Under the pieces are notes generated by a model that had not been told where the DNA came from, did no database searches, and saw nothing but the letters and a program-made list of their open reading frames with translations. A stretch of DNA of 64,000 bases from Nostoc sp. CHAB 5834 (lineage in GTDB: Bacteria > Cyanobacteriota > Cyanobacteriia > Cyanobacteriales > Nostocaceae). This document shows positions 7,490-16,367 of the stretch, one piece after another; position 1 is the stretch's first letter, and each line of letters begins with the position of its first letter. The translations under genes were made by a program, and so were the position numbers. The stretch spans positions 1-64,000 of the forward strand of contig JAIVFU010000005.1 in NCBI GenBank assembly GCA_020829485.1, read 5' to 3'.

Positions 7490-8794
7490 TTAACTTTGTT
7501 TATAAACCATTTCCATTTTCAACTTTTCAATCTCCAATCTCAACTTGTCATTCTCCATTCTCAACTTAGCATTCTCCTCTCTAATCAACTCAACTTCATT
7601 TCTCTTACTTAAAGCCTGATTAATTGCTAACTTCCGCATATCTAGCGAAAACCAACGCTGATAAGTTTGGGTATGAACTTGCACGCTATGCCCCAAATTA
7701 TCTGCTGCCGCTTTAATTGGGATTCCCAGAATATGCGCCCGAATTGCCCAAGCGTGGCGTAAATCATAAGGTTTAAAATCCAATCCTATTTTACGAAACC
7801 ACCAACTAACTCGCTGTGTTAACGCCGTTATCTCCGCATGATTTGTGTTATCTTTTTTTGCGATCGCACCCCTTAACATCTCTAAATATTTCGGATTTCT
7901 CAAATCAAAGTCATCAATCCATTGTCTATATAATGGTAATGCTTGTCTCTCACCAGTCTTACAATCTTTATGGACTTTCCATGTCAAATCTGTATTTTCT
8001 GCACTCAACCACCAATCAATATCAGGATTAATAAAAAGTTCCCGTGGACGTAAACCAAAAACTGCTAACATTCCATACGTCCAACGCCAAAGTTGCCAGC
8101 TATCTTGAAGATTTTGATTAACTTGTTTACCTCTATTATTTTGGTAATCTTCAAACTTAAGAATTCCATCATATATTTCCGCATCTGTAGGGATATTACG
8201 GGAATTATTCTCAGGCATTTTGGAATATTTAGATAAATCAATTTCGATGTTAAATGCCACACAAAATGCTGCGATCGCTCTAGCTGCATTATACTTAGAC
8301 CATTCCTTATCGATTTGTTCAATTGAACTTATCAGATTTCCAGCAGTTGCCAAATCTTTAGGATTCGTAAATCTCTTTGTTCGGGAAAAGTAATAAAAAA
8401 AAGTATGTTCGCTTTTGGTTGTGCGTTTGTGAGTTTTAAAATACTCAGTTTCAAATTGTTCGAGTAATTCTCCTATGGTTTGAAAATCTTTTTTAGTTGC
8501 CTCATTTCCTAAATATTTATCATTCCATTCAAAAGTTTTACGAGCGATTAACTTTCCCAACTCATAAGCTTCTTCCTCAGCCGTCTTGAGTCCATCCAAG
8601 TTAGCGGGAATATTCAAACTGAGATTGTATTGCTTTCTCCCAGTTCCATTACTGTCCTTGTCTCCTGGTTTAATTGGTAACGTCGCCCGTAATTGCAGAC
8701 TTCCATTCGATTCTCTAATTGTTACCTTTGCCTTTGCAGACTTCAAACGCAGATTAACTTTCTCTAATTCCAAAAGTACTTTCGTTTTCATCAT
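7490..8794 (-). CDS. xisA: XisA-type tyrosine recombinase of the nifD element
   Basis: The 434-residue phage-integrase-family recombinase has its active site in order: Arg249 in GLRPRE, a box reading KPYDLRH (Tyr343, Arg346, His347) and the nucleophile Tyr378 in HTQTYQRW. The tyrosine at 343, in place of the usual histidine, is the known signature of the XisA/XisC subclass. A heptad-rich coiled coil ends the protein (about 400-430). It would cut and rejoin the 11-bp cores flanking the element, 341 bp away at 9135, in developing heterocysts. The frame is open upstream to 8959, but those 55 codons run through a dispersed repeat (8877-8935), so the Met-Met pair at 8794/8791 is the better start. 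Confidence 0.9.
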   Translation of the reverse strand: MMKTKVLLELEKVNLRLKSAKAKVTIRESNGSLQLRATLPIKPGDKDSNGTGRKQYNLSLNIPANLDGLKTAEEEAYELGKLIARKTFEWNDKYLGNEATKKDFQTIGELLEQFETEYFKTHKRTTKSEHTFFYYFSRTKRFTNPKDLATAGNLISSIEQIDKEWSKYNAARAIAAFCVAFNIEIDLSKYSKMPENNSRNIPTDAEIYDGILKFEDYQNNRGKQVNQNLQDSWQLWRWTYGMLAVFGLRPRELFINPDIDWWLSAENTDLTWKVHKDCKTGERQALPLYRQWIDDFDLRNPKYLEMLRGAIAKKDNTNHAEITALTQRVSWWFRKIGLDFKPYDLRHAWAIRAHILGIPIKAAADNLGHSVQVHTQTYQRWFSLDMRKLAINQALSKRNEVELIREENAKLRMENDKLRLEIEKLKMEMVYKQS

Positions 8795-8876
8795 GCGCTC
8801 TTTGTTACTGTGATTGCAGAGATGAACACAAACACCGGGCAGTGTTGCATATTTGCGGGATGATTTTGCTGGTTTT

Positions 8877-8935
8877 GTGGGATGGGCAACATGAGCGTCC
8901 CTTGTATTTCCAGGCGAGCAGGATGCCCACCCTAC
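8877..8935. repeat. Miniature inverted repeat upstream of xisA
   Basis: The ends GTGGGATGGGCA and TGCCCACCCTAC are near-perfect inverted repeats around a 35-base middle, the look of a dispersed cyanobacterial REP-like sequence. It lies within the reading frame extending upstream of the chosen xisA start, which argues that this extension is not protein. Confidence 0.65.
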
Positions 8936-9023
8936 AACAATCATCACTTGATTCAGCAACGCCCTAGCTCAAGACAACATTTAGATGATGCGTGAGTCCT
9001 GAGCCTGATTATGCATCGCTGTG

Positions 9024-9049
9024 TTTTTAGCCTATATTTAGGCTAAAAA
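9024..9049. promoter_or_regulatory. Hairpin near the nifD element border
   Basis: Arms 9024-9033 and 9040-9049 form a perfect 10-bp stem with a 6-base loop, 86 bases before the core site and upstream of xisA. It could be an accessory recombinase or regulator site, or an xisA leader structure. No function is established. Confidence 0.45.
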
Positions 9050-9134
9050 TAAATGTGTTCTCAGAAAACAATGCTTATCGCTGACACTGTTTACTGCAAA
9101 CATTAGACAGTTGAAAAGAATTAAACCACAAAAA

Positions 9135-9145
9135 GGATTACTCCG
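9135..9145 (+). other. nifD element core recombination site GGATTACTCCG
   Basis: The 11 bases match the direct-repeat core known for the Anabaena nifD element. Coding resumes inside the core in the nifD frame (GAT TAC TCC GGC, giving DYSG), so site-specific excision would rejoin nifD precisely. Confidence 0.92.
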
Positions 9146-9294
9146 GCCCTTATCACGGTTATGACGGCTTCGCCATCTTCGCACGCGACATGGACTTGGC
9201 ACTCAACAGCCCAACCTGGGGATTAATAGGCGCTCCTTGGAATGAAAAAGCTCAGGCTAAGAAGGCTGAAGCTAAGGCTAAGGCTGCCGTTTAG
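9135..9294 (+). CDS. nifD: nifD 3' segment (nitrogenase MoFe protein alpha, C-terminus)
   Basis: Reading from the core site, the sequence encodes the last 52 residues of NifD ([20 protein letters not shown], then [15 protein letters not shown]) and an alanine/lysine-rich tail ending AKAAV. There is no start codon, because the 5' part of the gene lies on the far side of the excision element. In vegetative cells the gene is split; after XisA-mediated excision in heterocysts the full alpha subunit can be made. The tail is lysine/alanine-repetitive compared with the rest of the protein. nifK follows 243 bases downstream. Confidence 0.93.
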
Positions 9295-9537
9295 GGAAAT
9301 GGGAGAGTGAGATAAGTAAGGATAACCTGGGGCTAAAACCCCAGGTGGGAGTTGGGAATACAAAATTCAAAATTGAAAGATTAAAAATTTATTTTGATTT
9401 TTGCATTTTGAATTTTGAATCATATTCCCACCTCCCTTGTATAGACGCGATTCATCGCGTCTGTACCGGATTAATCGCGTCTCTATCCCACTCCCACCTC
9501 GATTAGTAAAGAATTCAGTAACCTTGGAGATCCAGAA
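9295..9537. repeat. nifD-nifK spacer with stacked small repeats
   Basis: The spacer has a hairpin with 8-bp arms (9325-9332 and 9339-9346). It also has AT-rich inverted copies of an ATTCAAAATT-type heptamer repeat at about 9360-9421, and two copies of a GACGCGATTCATCGCGTC-like repeat at about 9443-9485. No gene is seen. Such structures between nifD and nifK could set transcript processing. Confidence 0.6.
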
Positions 9538-11073
9538 ATGCCTCAGAATCCAGAAAAAATTCAAGATCACGTCGAGTTATTCCACCAGCCTGAGTACCAA
9601 CAGCTATTTGAAAACAAAAAGCAGTTTGAAAACGGTCACGAACCCGAAGAAGTAACAAGGGTTGCAGAGTGGACAAAGGGTTGGGACTATCGTGAAAAGA
9701 ACTTCGCTCGTGAAGCTTTAACCGTTAACCCTGCTAAAGGCTGCCAACCACTAGGAGCAATCTTTGCTGCTGTTGGTTTTGAAGGTACTCTACCTTTCGT
9801 TCAAGGTTCTCAAGGTTGCGTTGCTTACTTCCGCACCCACTTAACCCGTCACTACAAAGAACCATTCTCTGGTGTATCTTCTTCAATGACTGAAGATGCA
9901 GCCGTGTTTGGTGGTCTGCAAAACATGATTGACGGCTTGGCGAACTCTTACCAACTCTACAAGCCCAAGATGATCGCTGTCTGCACCACCTGTATGGCAG
10001 AAGTAATTGGTGATGACTTACAGTCTTTCATCAACAACGCCAAGGAAGCTGGTTCAGTTCCTCAAGATTTCCCAGTACCCTACGCTCACACCCCTAGCTT
10101 TGTCGGTTCCCACATCACTGGTTACGACAACATGATGAAGGGAATTCTTTCTAACTTGACCGCAGGTCATAAGAAAGAAACCAGCAATGGTAAAATCAAC
10201 TTCATCCCAGGTTTTGACACCTACGTAGGCAACAACCGCGAAATCAAGCGGATTGCTTCTTTGTTCGGCTTTGACTACACAATTCTAGCCGACAACAGCG
10301 ACTACTTGGATTCACCAAACACAGGTGAGTTCGATATGTACCCAGGTGGTACAAAGCTGGAAGATGCAGAAGATTCAATCAATGCTAAAGCGACGATCGC
10401 TCTGCAAGCACACTCCACCCTCAAAACCCGCGAGTATATTGAAAAAGAATGGAAGCAACCAACCTCAGTTTCCCGTCCTTGGGGCATTAAGGGTACTGAT
10501 GAGTTCTTGATGAAACTCAGCGAATTGAGTGGTATCCCCATTCCTCAAGAATTGGAAATCGAACGCGGTCGTGCAGTTGATGCCATGACTGACTCTCACT
10601 CATGGATTCACGGCAAGCGCTTCGCTATCTACGGCGAACCAGACTTAGTATACAGCGTAGTTGGCTTTATGCTAGAAATGGGTGCTGAACCTGTACATGT
10701 CTTGGTTCACAACAGCAACGAAGTATTTGAAGCAGAAATGAGAGAACTGCTTGCTTCTAGCCCCTTCGGTCAACATGCAACTATTTGGCCTGGTAAAGAC
10801 TTGTGGCACATGCGATCGCTGTTGTTCACCGAACCAGTAGACTTCCTGGTTGGTAACACATACGGTAAGTACCTGTGGCGCGACACCAAGATTCCCCTCG
10901 TGAGAATCGGCTACCCCATCATGGATCGTCACCACTTACACCGCTACGCCACCATTGGTTATCAAGGTATAATCAACCTCCTCAACTGGACTGTAAACAC
11001 CCTGTTTGAAGAAATCGATCGCAACACCAACATTCCTTCTAAGACAGATATTTCCTACGACTTGATTCGTTAG
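9538..11073 (+). CDS. nifK: Nitrogenase MoFe protein beta subunit NifK
   Basis: NifK has 511 residues, the normal length. With NifD it forms the alpha2beta2 MoFe protein that reduces N2 to ammonia. The P-cluster cysteines are present as Cys69 (AKGCQPLG), Cys94 (SQGCVAY) and Cys152 (CTTCMAE). The N-terminus ([20 protein letters not shown]) is the usual cyanobacterial one. It is preceded by nifD and followed by a Mo-nitrogenase C-terminal-domain gene and nifE. It is expected to be heterocyst-specific under CnfR control. No defect is visible. Confidence 0.98.
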   Translation: MPQNPEKIQDHVELFHQPEYQQLFENKKQFENGHEPEEVTRVAEWTKGWDYREKNFAREALTVNPAKGCQPLGAIFAAVGFEGTLPFVQGSQGCVAYFRTHLTRHYKEPFSGVSSSMTEDAAVFGGLQNMIDGLANSYQLYKPKMIAVCTTCMAEVIGDDLQSFINNAKEAGSVPQDFPVPYAHTPSFVGSHITGYDNMMKGILSNLTAGHKKETSNGKINFIPGFDTYVGNNREIKRIASLFGFDYTILADNSDYLDSPNTGEFDMYPGGTKLEDAEDSINAKATIALQAHSTLKTREYIEKEWKQPTSVSRPWGIKGTDEFLMKLSELSGIPIPQELEIERGRAVDAMTDSHSWIHGKRFAIYGEPDLVYSVVGFMLEMGAEPVHVLVHNSNEVFEAEMRELLASSPFGQHATIWPGKDLWHMRSLLFTEPVDFLVGNTYGKYLWRDTKIPLVRIGYPIMDRHHLHRYATIGYQGIINLLNWTVNTLFEEIDRNTNIPSKTDISYDLIR

Positions 11074-11232
11074 AAATTGCGTAGAAACACAACGTGTTAA
11101 TTAAAGGGTAAAGAAGGGGAGTAGGGAATAGGGAATAGGGAATGGGGAAATATGCAAACCCAATGCCCAAGACCCAATTCCCAATCCCCAACTCCCCTTT
11201 TTCTTGATAGCATTTACCCAAGGAATTTATAA

Positions 11233-11580
11233 ATGGAAACCATCAATCACACTCACGAACATACTCACACTCATCCTCATCCTAATTACCATCCACCTAA
11301 TCAGAAAAAACCAGGGTGGTTCCACAATCTTCTTAATCCGTTACGCTGTGTGGTGGATGAAATTCAGGTTAAAAATAATCGCATCGCTCATCTAATTTGC
11401 CAAACAATTCCTTGTTGTTGTCCCTTTGAGCGACAAATTAAATTATTTGGGAAGACTATTGATATCCCACCACTATGTAAACTAAATCCTTTATATGACG
11501 AATTTGTAGGATTGCGTTTTCGCGCTCTATCTTACCTCGCTGATGTATGTAGAGAGGATGTCACAAGATACATTTGTTAG
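11233..11580 (+). CDS. Mo-dependent nitrogenase C-terminal domain protein
   Basis: The 115-residue protein opens with a histidine/threonine-rich segment (about residues 5-22, alternating H and T/P). It continues with a domain recognised in cyanobacteria as the Mo-dependent nitrogenase C-terminus family (PF06967): NPLRCVVDEIQVKNNRIAHL, CPFERQIKLFGKTI and IPPLCKLNPLYDEF. Its biochemical role is unknown. The His-rich start suggests metal binding. It sits between nifK and nifE, as in other heterocystous strains. The start lies after a run of genomic G/A-rich repeats at 11117-11200. Confidence 0.85.
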   Translation: METINHTHEHTHTHPHPNYHPPNQKKPGWFHNLLNPLRCVVDEIQVKNNRIAHLICQTIPCCCPFERQIKLFGKTIDIPPLCKLNPLYDEFVGLRFRALSYLADVCREDVTRYIC

Positions 11581-11722
11581 TCATTGGTCATTAGTCATTA
11601 GTCATTAGTCATTAGTCATTAGTTGTTAGTTATTCAAATGACAAAGGACAAATGACAAAGGACAATTAGTCATTAGTTGTTAGTTATTCAAAGGACAAAT
11701 GACAAATGACAAAGGACAATTA
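11579..11722. repeat. Short tandem heptamer repeats (TCATTAG / ACAAATG type)
   Basis: Runs of TCATTAG/TCATTGG heptamers are followed by runs of ACAAAGG/ACAAATG heptamers. The whole fills the 159-base gap between the Mo-nitrogenase-C gene and nifE. The same family recurs at 15766, 17164, 28361, 33008 and 56338. Confidence 0.85.
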
Positions 11723-11739
11723 AAATTAAGAGAATAGAG

Positions 11740-13122
11740 ATGAAAAGCACCCAAGGAAAAATCAACGAGCTGCTGACTGAGACAGGATGCGAGCATAATC
11801 AGCACAAACAAGCGGAAAAGAAAAATAAATCATGCGCTCAACAGGCACAACCTGGCGCGGCTCAAGGGGGCTGTGCCTTTGATGGTGCAATGATTGCTCT
11901 AGTGCCGATCGCAGATGCAGCGCATCTAGTCCACGGGCCGATCGCCTGTGCTGGTAATTCCTGGGGCAGTCGTGGTAGTCTGTCGTCTGGCCCGCAACTC
12001 TACAAAATGGGCTTTACCACTGACTTGGGTGAAAATGATGTCATCTTCGGTGGCGAAAAGAAACTCTACAAAGCAATTTTGGAACTCAAAGAGCGCTACC
12101 AACCAGCAGCAGTATTCGTCTATGCCACTTGCGTTACAGCCCTAATTGGTGATGATATGGATGCTGTATGCAAAGCGGCGGCTGAAAAAATTGGTATTCC
12201 TGTTGTTCCCGTTATTGCCCCAGGATTCATTGGCAGTAAAAATCTCGGCAACCGTTTTGGTGGCGAAGCTTTATTAGAATATGTTGTCGGAACAGCAGAA
12301 CCGGAACATACAACGCCCTATGATATTAACTTAATCGGTGAATACAACATCGCCGGGGAAATGTGGGGAGTAACACCACTGCTAGAAAAGTTAGGCATCC
12401 GTATTTTGTCTAAAATTACGGGCGATGCTCGCTACAATGAAATTCGCTATGCCCACCGCGCCAAGCTCAACGTCATGATCTGCTCACGAGCGTTGCTCAA
12501 TATGGCAAGAAAGATGGAGGAGCGTTACAACATCCCTTACATTGAAGAGTCTTTCTACGGCATTGATGACATGAATCGCTGTCTGCGAAACATCGCCGCT
12601 AAATTAGGCGATGCTGATTTACAAGAGCGGACAGAAAAGCTCATTGCAGAAGAAACGGCTGCTTTAGATTTGGCATTAGCTCCTTATCGCGCTCGACTCA
12701 AAGGTAAGCGGGTTGTTTTATATACAGGTGGTGTCAAGAGTTGGTCGATTATTTCGGCTGCTAGAGACTTAGGCATTGAAGTTGTTGCTACCAGTACTCG
12801 GAAAAGTACTGAAGAAGATAAAGCCAAAATCAAGAAGCTGATTGGCAACGATGGCATCATGCTAGAGAAAGGCAACGCTCAAGAATTGCTACAACTGGTT
12901 AAAGACACTCGCGCAGATATGCTGATTGCTGGTGGACGTAACCAATATACAGCTTTGAAAGCTCGAATTCCTTTCCTTGATATCAACCAAGAACGCCACC
13001 ATCCTTATGCAGGTTATGTGGGAATGATTGAAATGGCGCGGGAATTGTACGAAGCTTTGTATAGCCCGATTTGGGAACAAATACGCAAACCAGCTCCTTG
13101 GGAAGAAGAGGAGGAAGTTTAA
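11740..13122 (+). CDS. nifE: Nitrogenase cofactor scaffold NifE
   Basis: NifE has 460 residues. With NifN it forms the scaffold on which the FeMo-cofactor precursor matures before transfer to NifDK. It is a NifD homolog with conserved cysteines at about 45 (GGCAFDGA), 70 (GPIACAGN) and 131 ([12 protein letters not shown]). The start has weak Shine-Dalgarno support, but the N-terminal ending at GGCAFDGAM is of normal length. It is followed by nifN after a 179-base spacer containing a hairpin repeat. Confidence 0.97.
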   Translation: MKSTQGKINELLTETGCEHNQHKQAEKKNKSCAQQAQPGAAQGGCAFDGAMIALVPIADAAHLVHGPIACAGNSWGSRGSLSSGPQLYKMGFTTDLGENDVIFGGEKKLYKAILELKERYQPAAVFVYATCVTALIGDDMDAVCKAAAEKIGIPVVPVIAPGFIGSKNLGNRFGGEALLEYVVGTAEPEHTTPYDINLIGEYNIAGEMWGVTPLLEKLGIRILSKITGDARYNEIRYAHRAKLNVMICSRALLNMARKMEERYNIPYIEESFYGIDDMNRCLRNIAAKLGDADLQERTEKLIAEETAALDLALAPYRARLKGKRVVLYTGGVKSWSIISAARDLGIEVVATSTRKSTEEDKAKIKKLIGNDGIMLEKGNAQELLQLVKDTRADMLIAGGRNQYTALKARIPFLDINQERHHPYAGYVGMIEMARELYEALYSPIWEQIRKPAPWEEEEEV

Positions 13123-13198
13123 ATGGCGAATTCTCATCTTTTTCTCTCTGTGTCGCGCCAGTTGCTACAACGGGGGGAACCCCCGCAACGCACTGGCT

Positions 13199-13254
13199 TC
13201 TCTGCGTCCTCTGTGGTTCAAAAAAATCATTTTTCAACCGCAGAGGCGCAGAGA
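13199..13254. repeat. Hairpin of TCTCTGCG...CGCAGAGA dispersed repeat between nifE and nifN
   Basis: Arms of about 20 bases, with one mismatch and one indel, pair around an A/T-rich loop. They are built from the CTCTGCG/CGCAGAG units also found near hypC, hypD, hypB, cnfR and in the miniature elements at 34353 and 63216. Confidence 0.7.
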
Positions 13255-13301
13255 GCGCAGAGTCAAGAGTTATGTAGGACATGGGGCGAGGAGGTAGTTT
13301 A

Positions 13302-14639
13302 ATGGCGATCGTTACCGTTACTAACAAAGCACTGACTGTTAATCCCCTCAAGCAAAGTCAAGCTTTGGGCGCAACCTTAGCCTTTTTGGGATTAAAAGGA
13401 ACGATGCCCTTATTCCACGGTTCTCAAGGTTGTACTGCTTTCGCTAAAGTTGTGCTGGTGCGGCATTTCCGAGAAGCGATTCCCCTGGCTACGACGGCGA
13501 TGACGGAAGTCACTACCATTTTGGGTGGTGAAGAGAATGTGGAGCAAGCAATTCTGACTCTGGTGGAAAAGGCTAATCCAGAAATTATTGGTTTATGTAG
13601 TACTGGGTTAACGGAAACTAGAGGCGATGACATTGAGGGTTTTCTGAAGGAAATCCGCGATCGCCATCCAGAATTGAATGATTTAGCGATCGTTTTTGCA
13701 CCTACCCCAGATTTTAAAGGTGCGTTGCAAGATGGTTTTGCTGTTGCTGTCGAAAGCATAGTTAAGGAAATTCCTCGCGCAGGTGGACTCAGAACTGAAC
13801 AAGTCACAATTTTGGCGGGTTCTGCCTTCACACCTGGGGATATACAGGAAATCAAAGAGATAATCACCTCCTTTGGACTAGTGCCGATTTTTGTACCTGA
13901 CCTTGGCGCTTCTCTAGATGGACATTTAGAGGATAATTATAGTGCGGTTACAGTCAGTGGAACTACCTTAAAACAGCTACGAGAAGTGGGTAGTTCTGCC
14001 TTTACCCTAGCATTGGGTGAAAGTATGCGGGGGGCTGCCAAGATTCTAGAAGAACGCTTTGGTACACCTTACGAAGTGTTTGGCGAACTGACAGGATTAG
14101 AACCAATAGATGAATTTATCCAAGCATTGGCGATTCTGAGCGGTAACAGCGTACCCGAAAAATACCGCCGCCAACGTCGTCAGTTGCAAGATGCGATGCT
14201 GGACACTCATTTTTACTTCGGTGCAAAACGAGTTTCCCTCGCACTGGAACCTGATTTGTTGTGGTCAACAGTGCATTTCCTGCAATCGATGGGAGCGCAA
14301 ATTCATGCAGTGGTGACAACCACGCGATCGCACCTCTTAGAAAAACTCCCGGTAAAAAGCATCACCATCGGCGACTTAGAAGACTTTGAGAGTCTAGCGG
14401 GTGGTTCTGATTTGCTGATTGGTAACTCGAATGTCGGTGCGATCGCAAAACGCCTCTCCATTCCTCTTTATCGTCTAGGATTGCCCATTTATGACCGCTT
14501 AGGTAATGGTCAATTTACTAAAGTTGGCTATCGAGGCACGATGGAACTTTTGTTTGGCATAGGCAACCTGTTTTTAGAGGCAGAAGAAGCGAGAGTTAAG
14601 CAGTTCCAAGAGTTCGGAATTGTGAGCGCAGAGTTTTGA
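13302..14639 (+). CDS. nifN: Nitrogenase cofactor scaffold NifN
   Basis: NifN, 445 residues, is the partner of NifE in FeMo-cofactor assembly and homologous to NifK. Conserved features are FHGSQGCTAFAKV (Cys44), GEENVEQAI and IGLCSTGLTETRGDD. The ATG at 13302 has a strong GAGGAGG Shine-Dalgarno sequence 7-13 bases before it. An in-frame ATG at 13281 would make that Shine-Dalgarno part of the coding sequence, so the downstream start was chosen. The 239-base spacer to nifX holds genomic repeat sequence only. Confidence 0.97.
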   Translation: MAIVTVTNKALTVNPLKQSQALGATLAFLGLKGTMPLFHGSQGCTAFAKVVLVRHFREAIPLATTAMTEVTTILGGEENVEQAILTLVEKANPEIIGLCSTGLTETRGDDIEGFLKEIRDRHPELNDLAIVFAPTPDFKGALQDGFAVAVESIVKEIPRAGGLRTEQVTILAGSAFTPGDIQEIKEIITSFGLVPIFVPDLGASLDGHLEDNYSAVTVSGTTLKQLREVGSSAFTLALGESMRGAAKILEERFGTPYEVFGELTGLEPIDEFIQALAILSGNSVPEKYRRQRRQLQDAMLDTHFYFGAKRVSLALEPDLLWSTVHFLQSMGAQIHAVVTTTRSHLLEKLPVKSITIGDLEDFESLAGGSDLLIGNSNVGAIAKRLSIPLYRLGLPIYDRLGNGQFTKVGYRGTMELLFGIGNLFLEAEEARVKQFQEFGIVSAEF

Positions 14640-14878
14640 ATTCTTCTTCAAGAATTCAGGAGTCAGAATTCAGAATGCTTTCTTTCTTTTCATCTCCTCT
14701 TCTTTCTTCTTTGTGTCCTTTGCGCCCTTTGCGGTTCGTTTCTCATATAATTTGGCGCATCACCAAACAGAATATGCAGATTTAATTCTGCCAGTCCACC
14801 TCTAATAACTCCTTAATTCTGACCCCTGAATTCCTTCTTCCCAATTCAAAATTCAAAACTTTAGAGAGGAGAATTACA

Positions 14879-15292
14879 ATGAAAATAGCCTTCACGACGA
14901 GTGACCGAGTTCATATTAATGCCCACTTCGGATGGGCAAAAATGATTGATGTTTACGAAATTTCCGATGAGGGATATCACTTCGTAGAAACCCTCACCTT
15001 TGAAGGTGAACTCAAGGAAGATGGAAATGAAGACAAAATCACCCCAAAACTTGAGTCAATAGGCGACTGTACGATTATTTACGTAACAGCAATTGGTGGT
15101 AGCGCCGCCGCTCGGTTAATCAAGAAAGGTGTCACCCCAGTGAAGGCGCGATCGGAAGAAGAAGAAATTAGTGAAGTGCTAAATAAGCTAGTGAAAACCC
15201 TCAAAGGTAATCCTCCACCTTGGTTGCGTAAAGCTTTACAGCCAAAAACCACAAACTTTGCTGATGAAATCGAAGACGAAGCAACAGTATGA
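14879..15292 (+). CDS. nifX: FeMo-cofactor carrier NifX
   Basis: The 137-residue NifX protein binds the FeMo-cofactor or its NifB precursor and carries it between NifEN and the apo-enzyme. It opens MKIAFTTSDRVHINAHFGWA and has the family's central IIYVTAIGGSAAARLI. A GAGAGGAG Shine-Dalgarno sequence precedes the ATG. Its stop overlaps the start of the next gene by 4 bases (ATGA), indicating translational coupling. Confidence 0.96.
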   Translation: MKIAFTTSDRVHINAHFGWAKMIDVYEISDEGYHFVETLTFEGELKEDGNEDKITPKLESIGDCTIIYVTAIGGSAAARLIKKGVTPVKARSEEEEISEVLNKLVKTLKGNPPPWLRKALQPKTTNFADEIEDEATV

Positions 15293-15765
15293 CCACAAAT
15301 AATAGTGTTAACGGAACCGCTACAACTGAAGTCTTGAACTCACCTTTTCTTAAGGTATTAATCAAACAAATCCGTGGTCAAGACAGCTATGGAGTTTATC
15401 GTACTTGGTCGGATGAGTTGATTCTCAAACCCTTTATTGTCACCAAACAAAAGAAACGGGAAATCTCCATTGAGGGCGAAGTTGATCCGATCACTCAAGC
15501 TCGGATTATGGCATTTTTCCGAGCTGTAGCGGCTGGAATTGAACAAGAAACAGGTTTGATATCCCAGGTTGTAGTTGATTTGAGCCATGAAGGATTTGGC
15601 TGGGCGCTAGTTTTTTCTGGTCGTCTTTTGCTAACTGTAAAAACCCTGCGAGATGCTCAACGCTTTGGCTTTGACTCGCTAGAAAAATTAGCAGAAGAGG
15701 GAGAAAACTACGTCAAAAAAGGCCTTGATTTGGCGAAACGCTTTCCTGAAGTTGGCAAAATTTAA
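15289..15765 (+). CDS. NifX-associated nitrogen fixation protein (DUF269)
   Basis: The 158-residue protein is of the NifX-associated family (DUF269), always found beside nifX in diazotrophs; its exact role is unsettled. Typical segments are LIKQIRGQDSYGVYRTWSDE, LILKPFIV and GFGWALVFSGRLLLTVKTLRDAQRFGF. It overlaps nifX by 4 bases and is followed by a run of heptamer repeats before the DUF683 gene. Confidence 0.95.
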   Translation: MTTNNSVNGTATTEVLNSPFLKVLIKQIRGQDSYGVYRTWSDELILKPFIVTKQKKREISIEGEVDPITQARIMAFFRAVAAGIEQETGLISQVVVDLSHEGFGWALVFSGRLLLTVKTLRDAQRFGFDSLEKLAEEGENYVKKGLDLAKRFPEVGKI

Positions 15766-15845
15766 TTAGTCATTAGTCATTGGTCATTGGTCATTAGTAA
15801 AAGACACATGACTAATGACAAAAGACAAAGGACAAAGGACAAATG
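15766..15845. repeat. Short tandem heptamer repeats reaching into a start codon
   Basis: TCATTAG/TCATTGG units are followed by GACAAAGGACAAAGGACAAA, and the last unit overlaps the ATG of the next gene at 15843. The repeat therefore appears to supply both an AAAGGA Shine-Dalgarno-like sequence and the start codon. Confidence 0.8.
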
Positions 15846-16039
15846 ACAATTGAGGAACTACAAGCAAAAATCAGACGGCTCAACAGCAAAGCAGGTCAAA
15901 TGAAGATGGATCTGCATGATTTAGCTGAAGGTCTGCCAGCAGATTACAAACAACTTATGGATGTTGCCGCCGCAACTTATGAAATCTATCGCCAGTTAGA
16001 TGAGCTTAAGCAACATCTGAAACAATTGGAGAGTGCTAA

Positions 16040-16043
<4 letters not shown>
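15843..16043 (+). CDS. CCE_0567 family (DUF683) small protein
   Basis: The 66-residue helical protein (MTIEELQAKIRRLNSKAGQM..KMDLHDLAEGLP) belongs to the DUF683 family, a small four-helix-forming protein encoded in nif clusters. A homolog is reported to bind metal. The helical hairpin and the GLP turn are visible. It overlaps nifW by 4 bases. Its start lies inside a heptamer repeat. Confidence 0.93.
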
Positions 16044-16357
<314 letters not shown>

Positions 16358-16367
16358 GAGGTATAAA

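Larger units (their letters stand above)
1..9145. mobile_element. nifD excision element, nifK-proximal part (left end outside window)
   Basis: The stretch up to the core site at 9135-9145 separates the 3' piece of nifD from the rest of that gene, and no 5' nifD or nifH sequence occurs here. The element is therefore at least 9.1 kb and continues beyond base 1. In Anabaena-type cyanobacteria such elements are removed during heterocyst differentiation by the recombinase XisA, acting on directly repeated 11-bp cores. Here xisA is the gene nearest the nifK side, which is its usual place. The cargo is accessory: two xisH-xisI pairs, toxin-antitoxin loci, a nuclease-like gene and a TerB-like membrane protein. 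The second core copy should lie upstream, joined to the 5' part of nifD. Confidence 0.85.

Noticed and set aside
7490..8959. A longer, 489-residue version of XisA
   Set aside because: The extra 55 residues run through a dispersed inverted repeat and have no family similarity; the Met-Met at 8794 gives a normal N-terminus.
13281..13301. nifN start at ATG 13281
   Set aside because: It would bury the GAGGAGG ribosome site inside the coding sequence; 13302 gives the family N-terminus.
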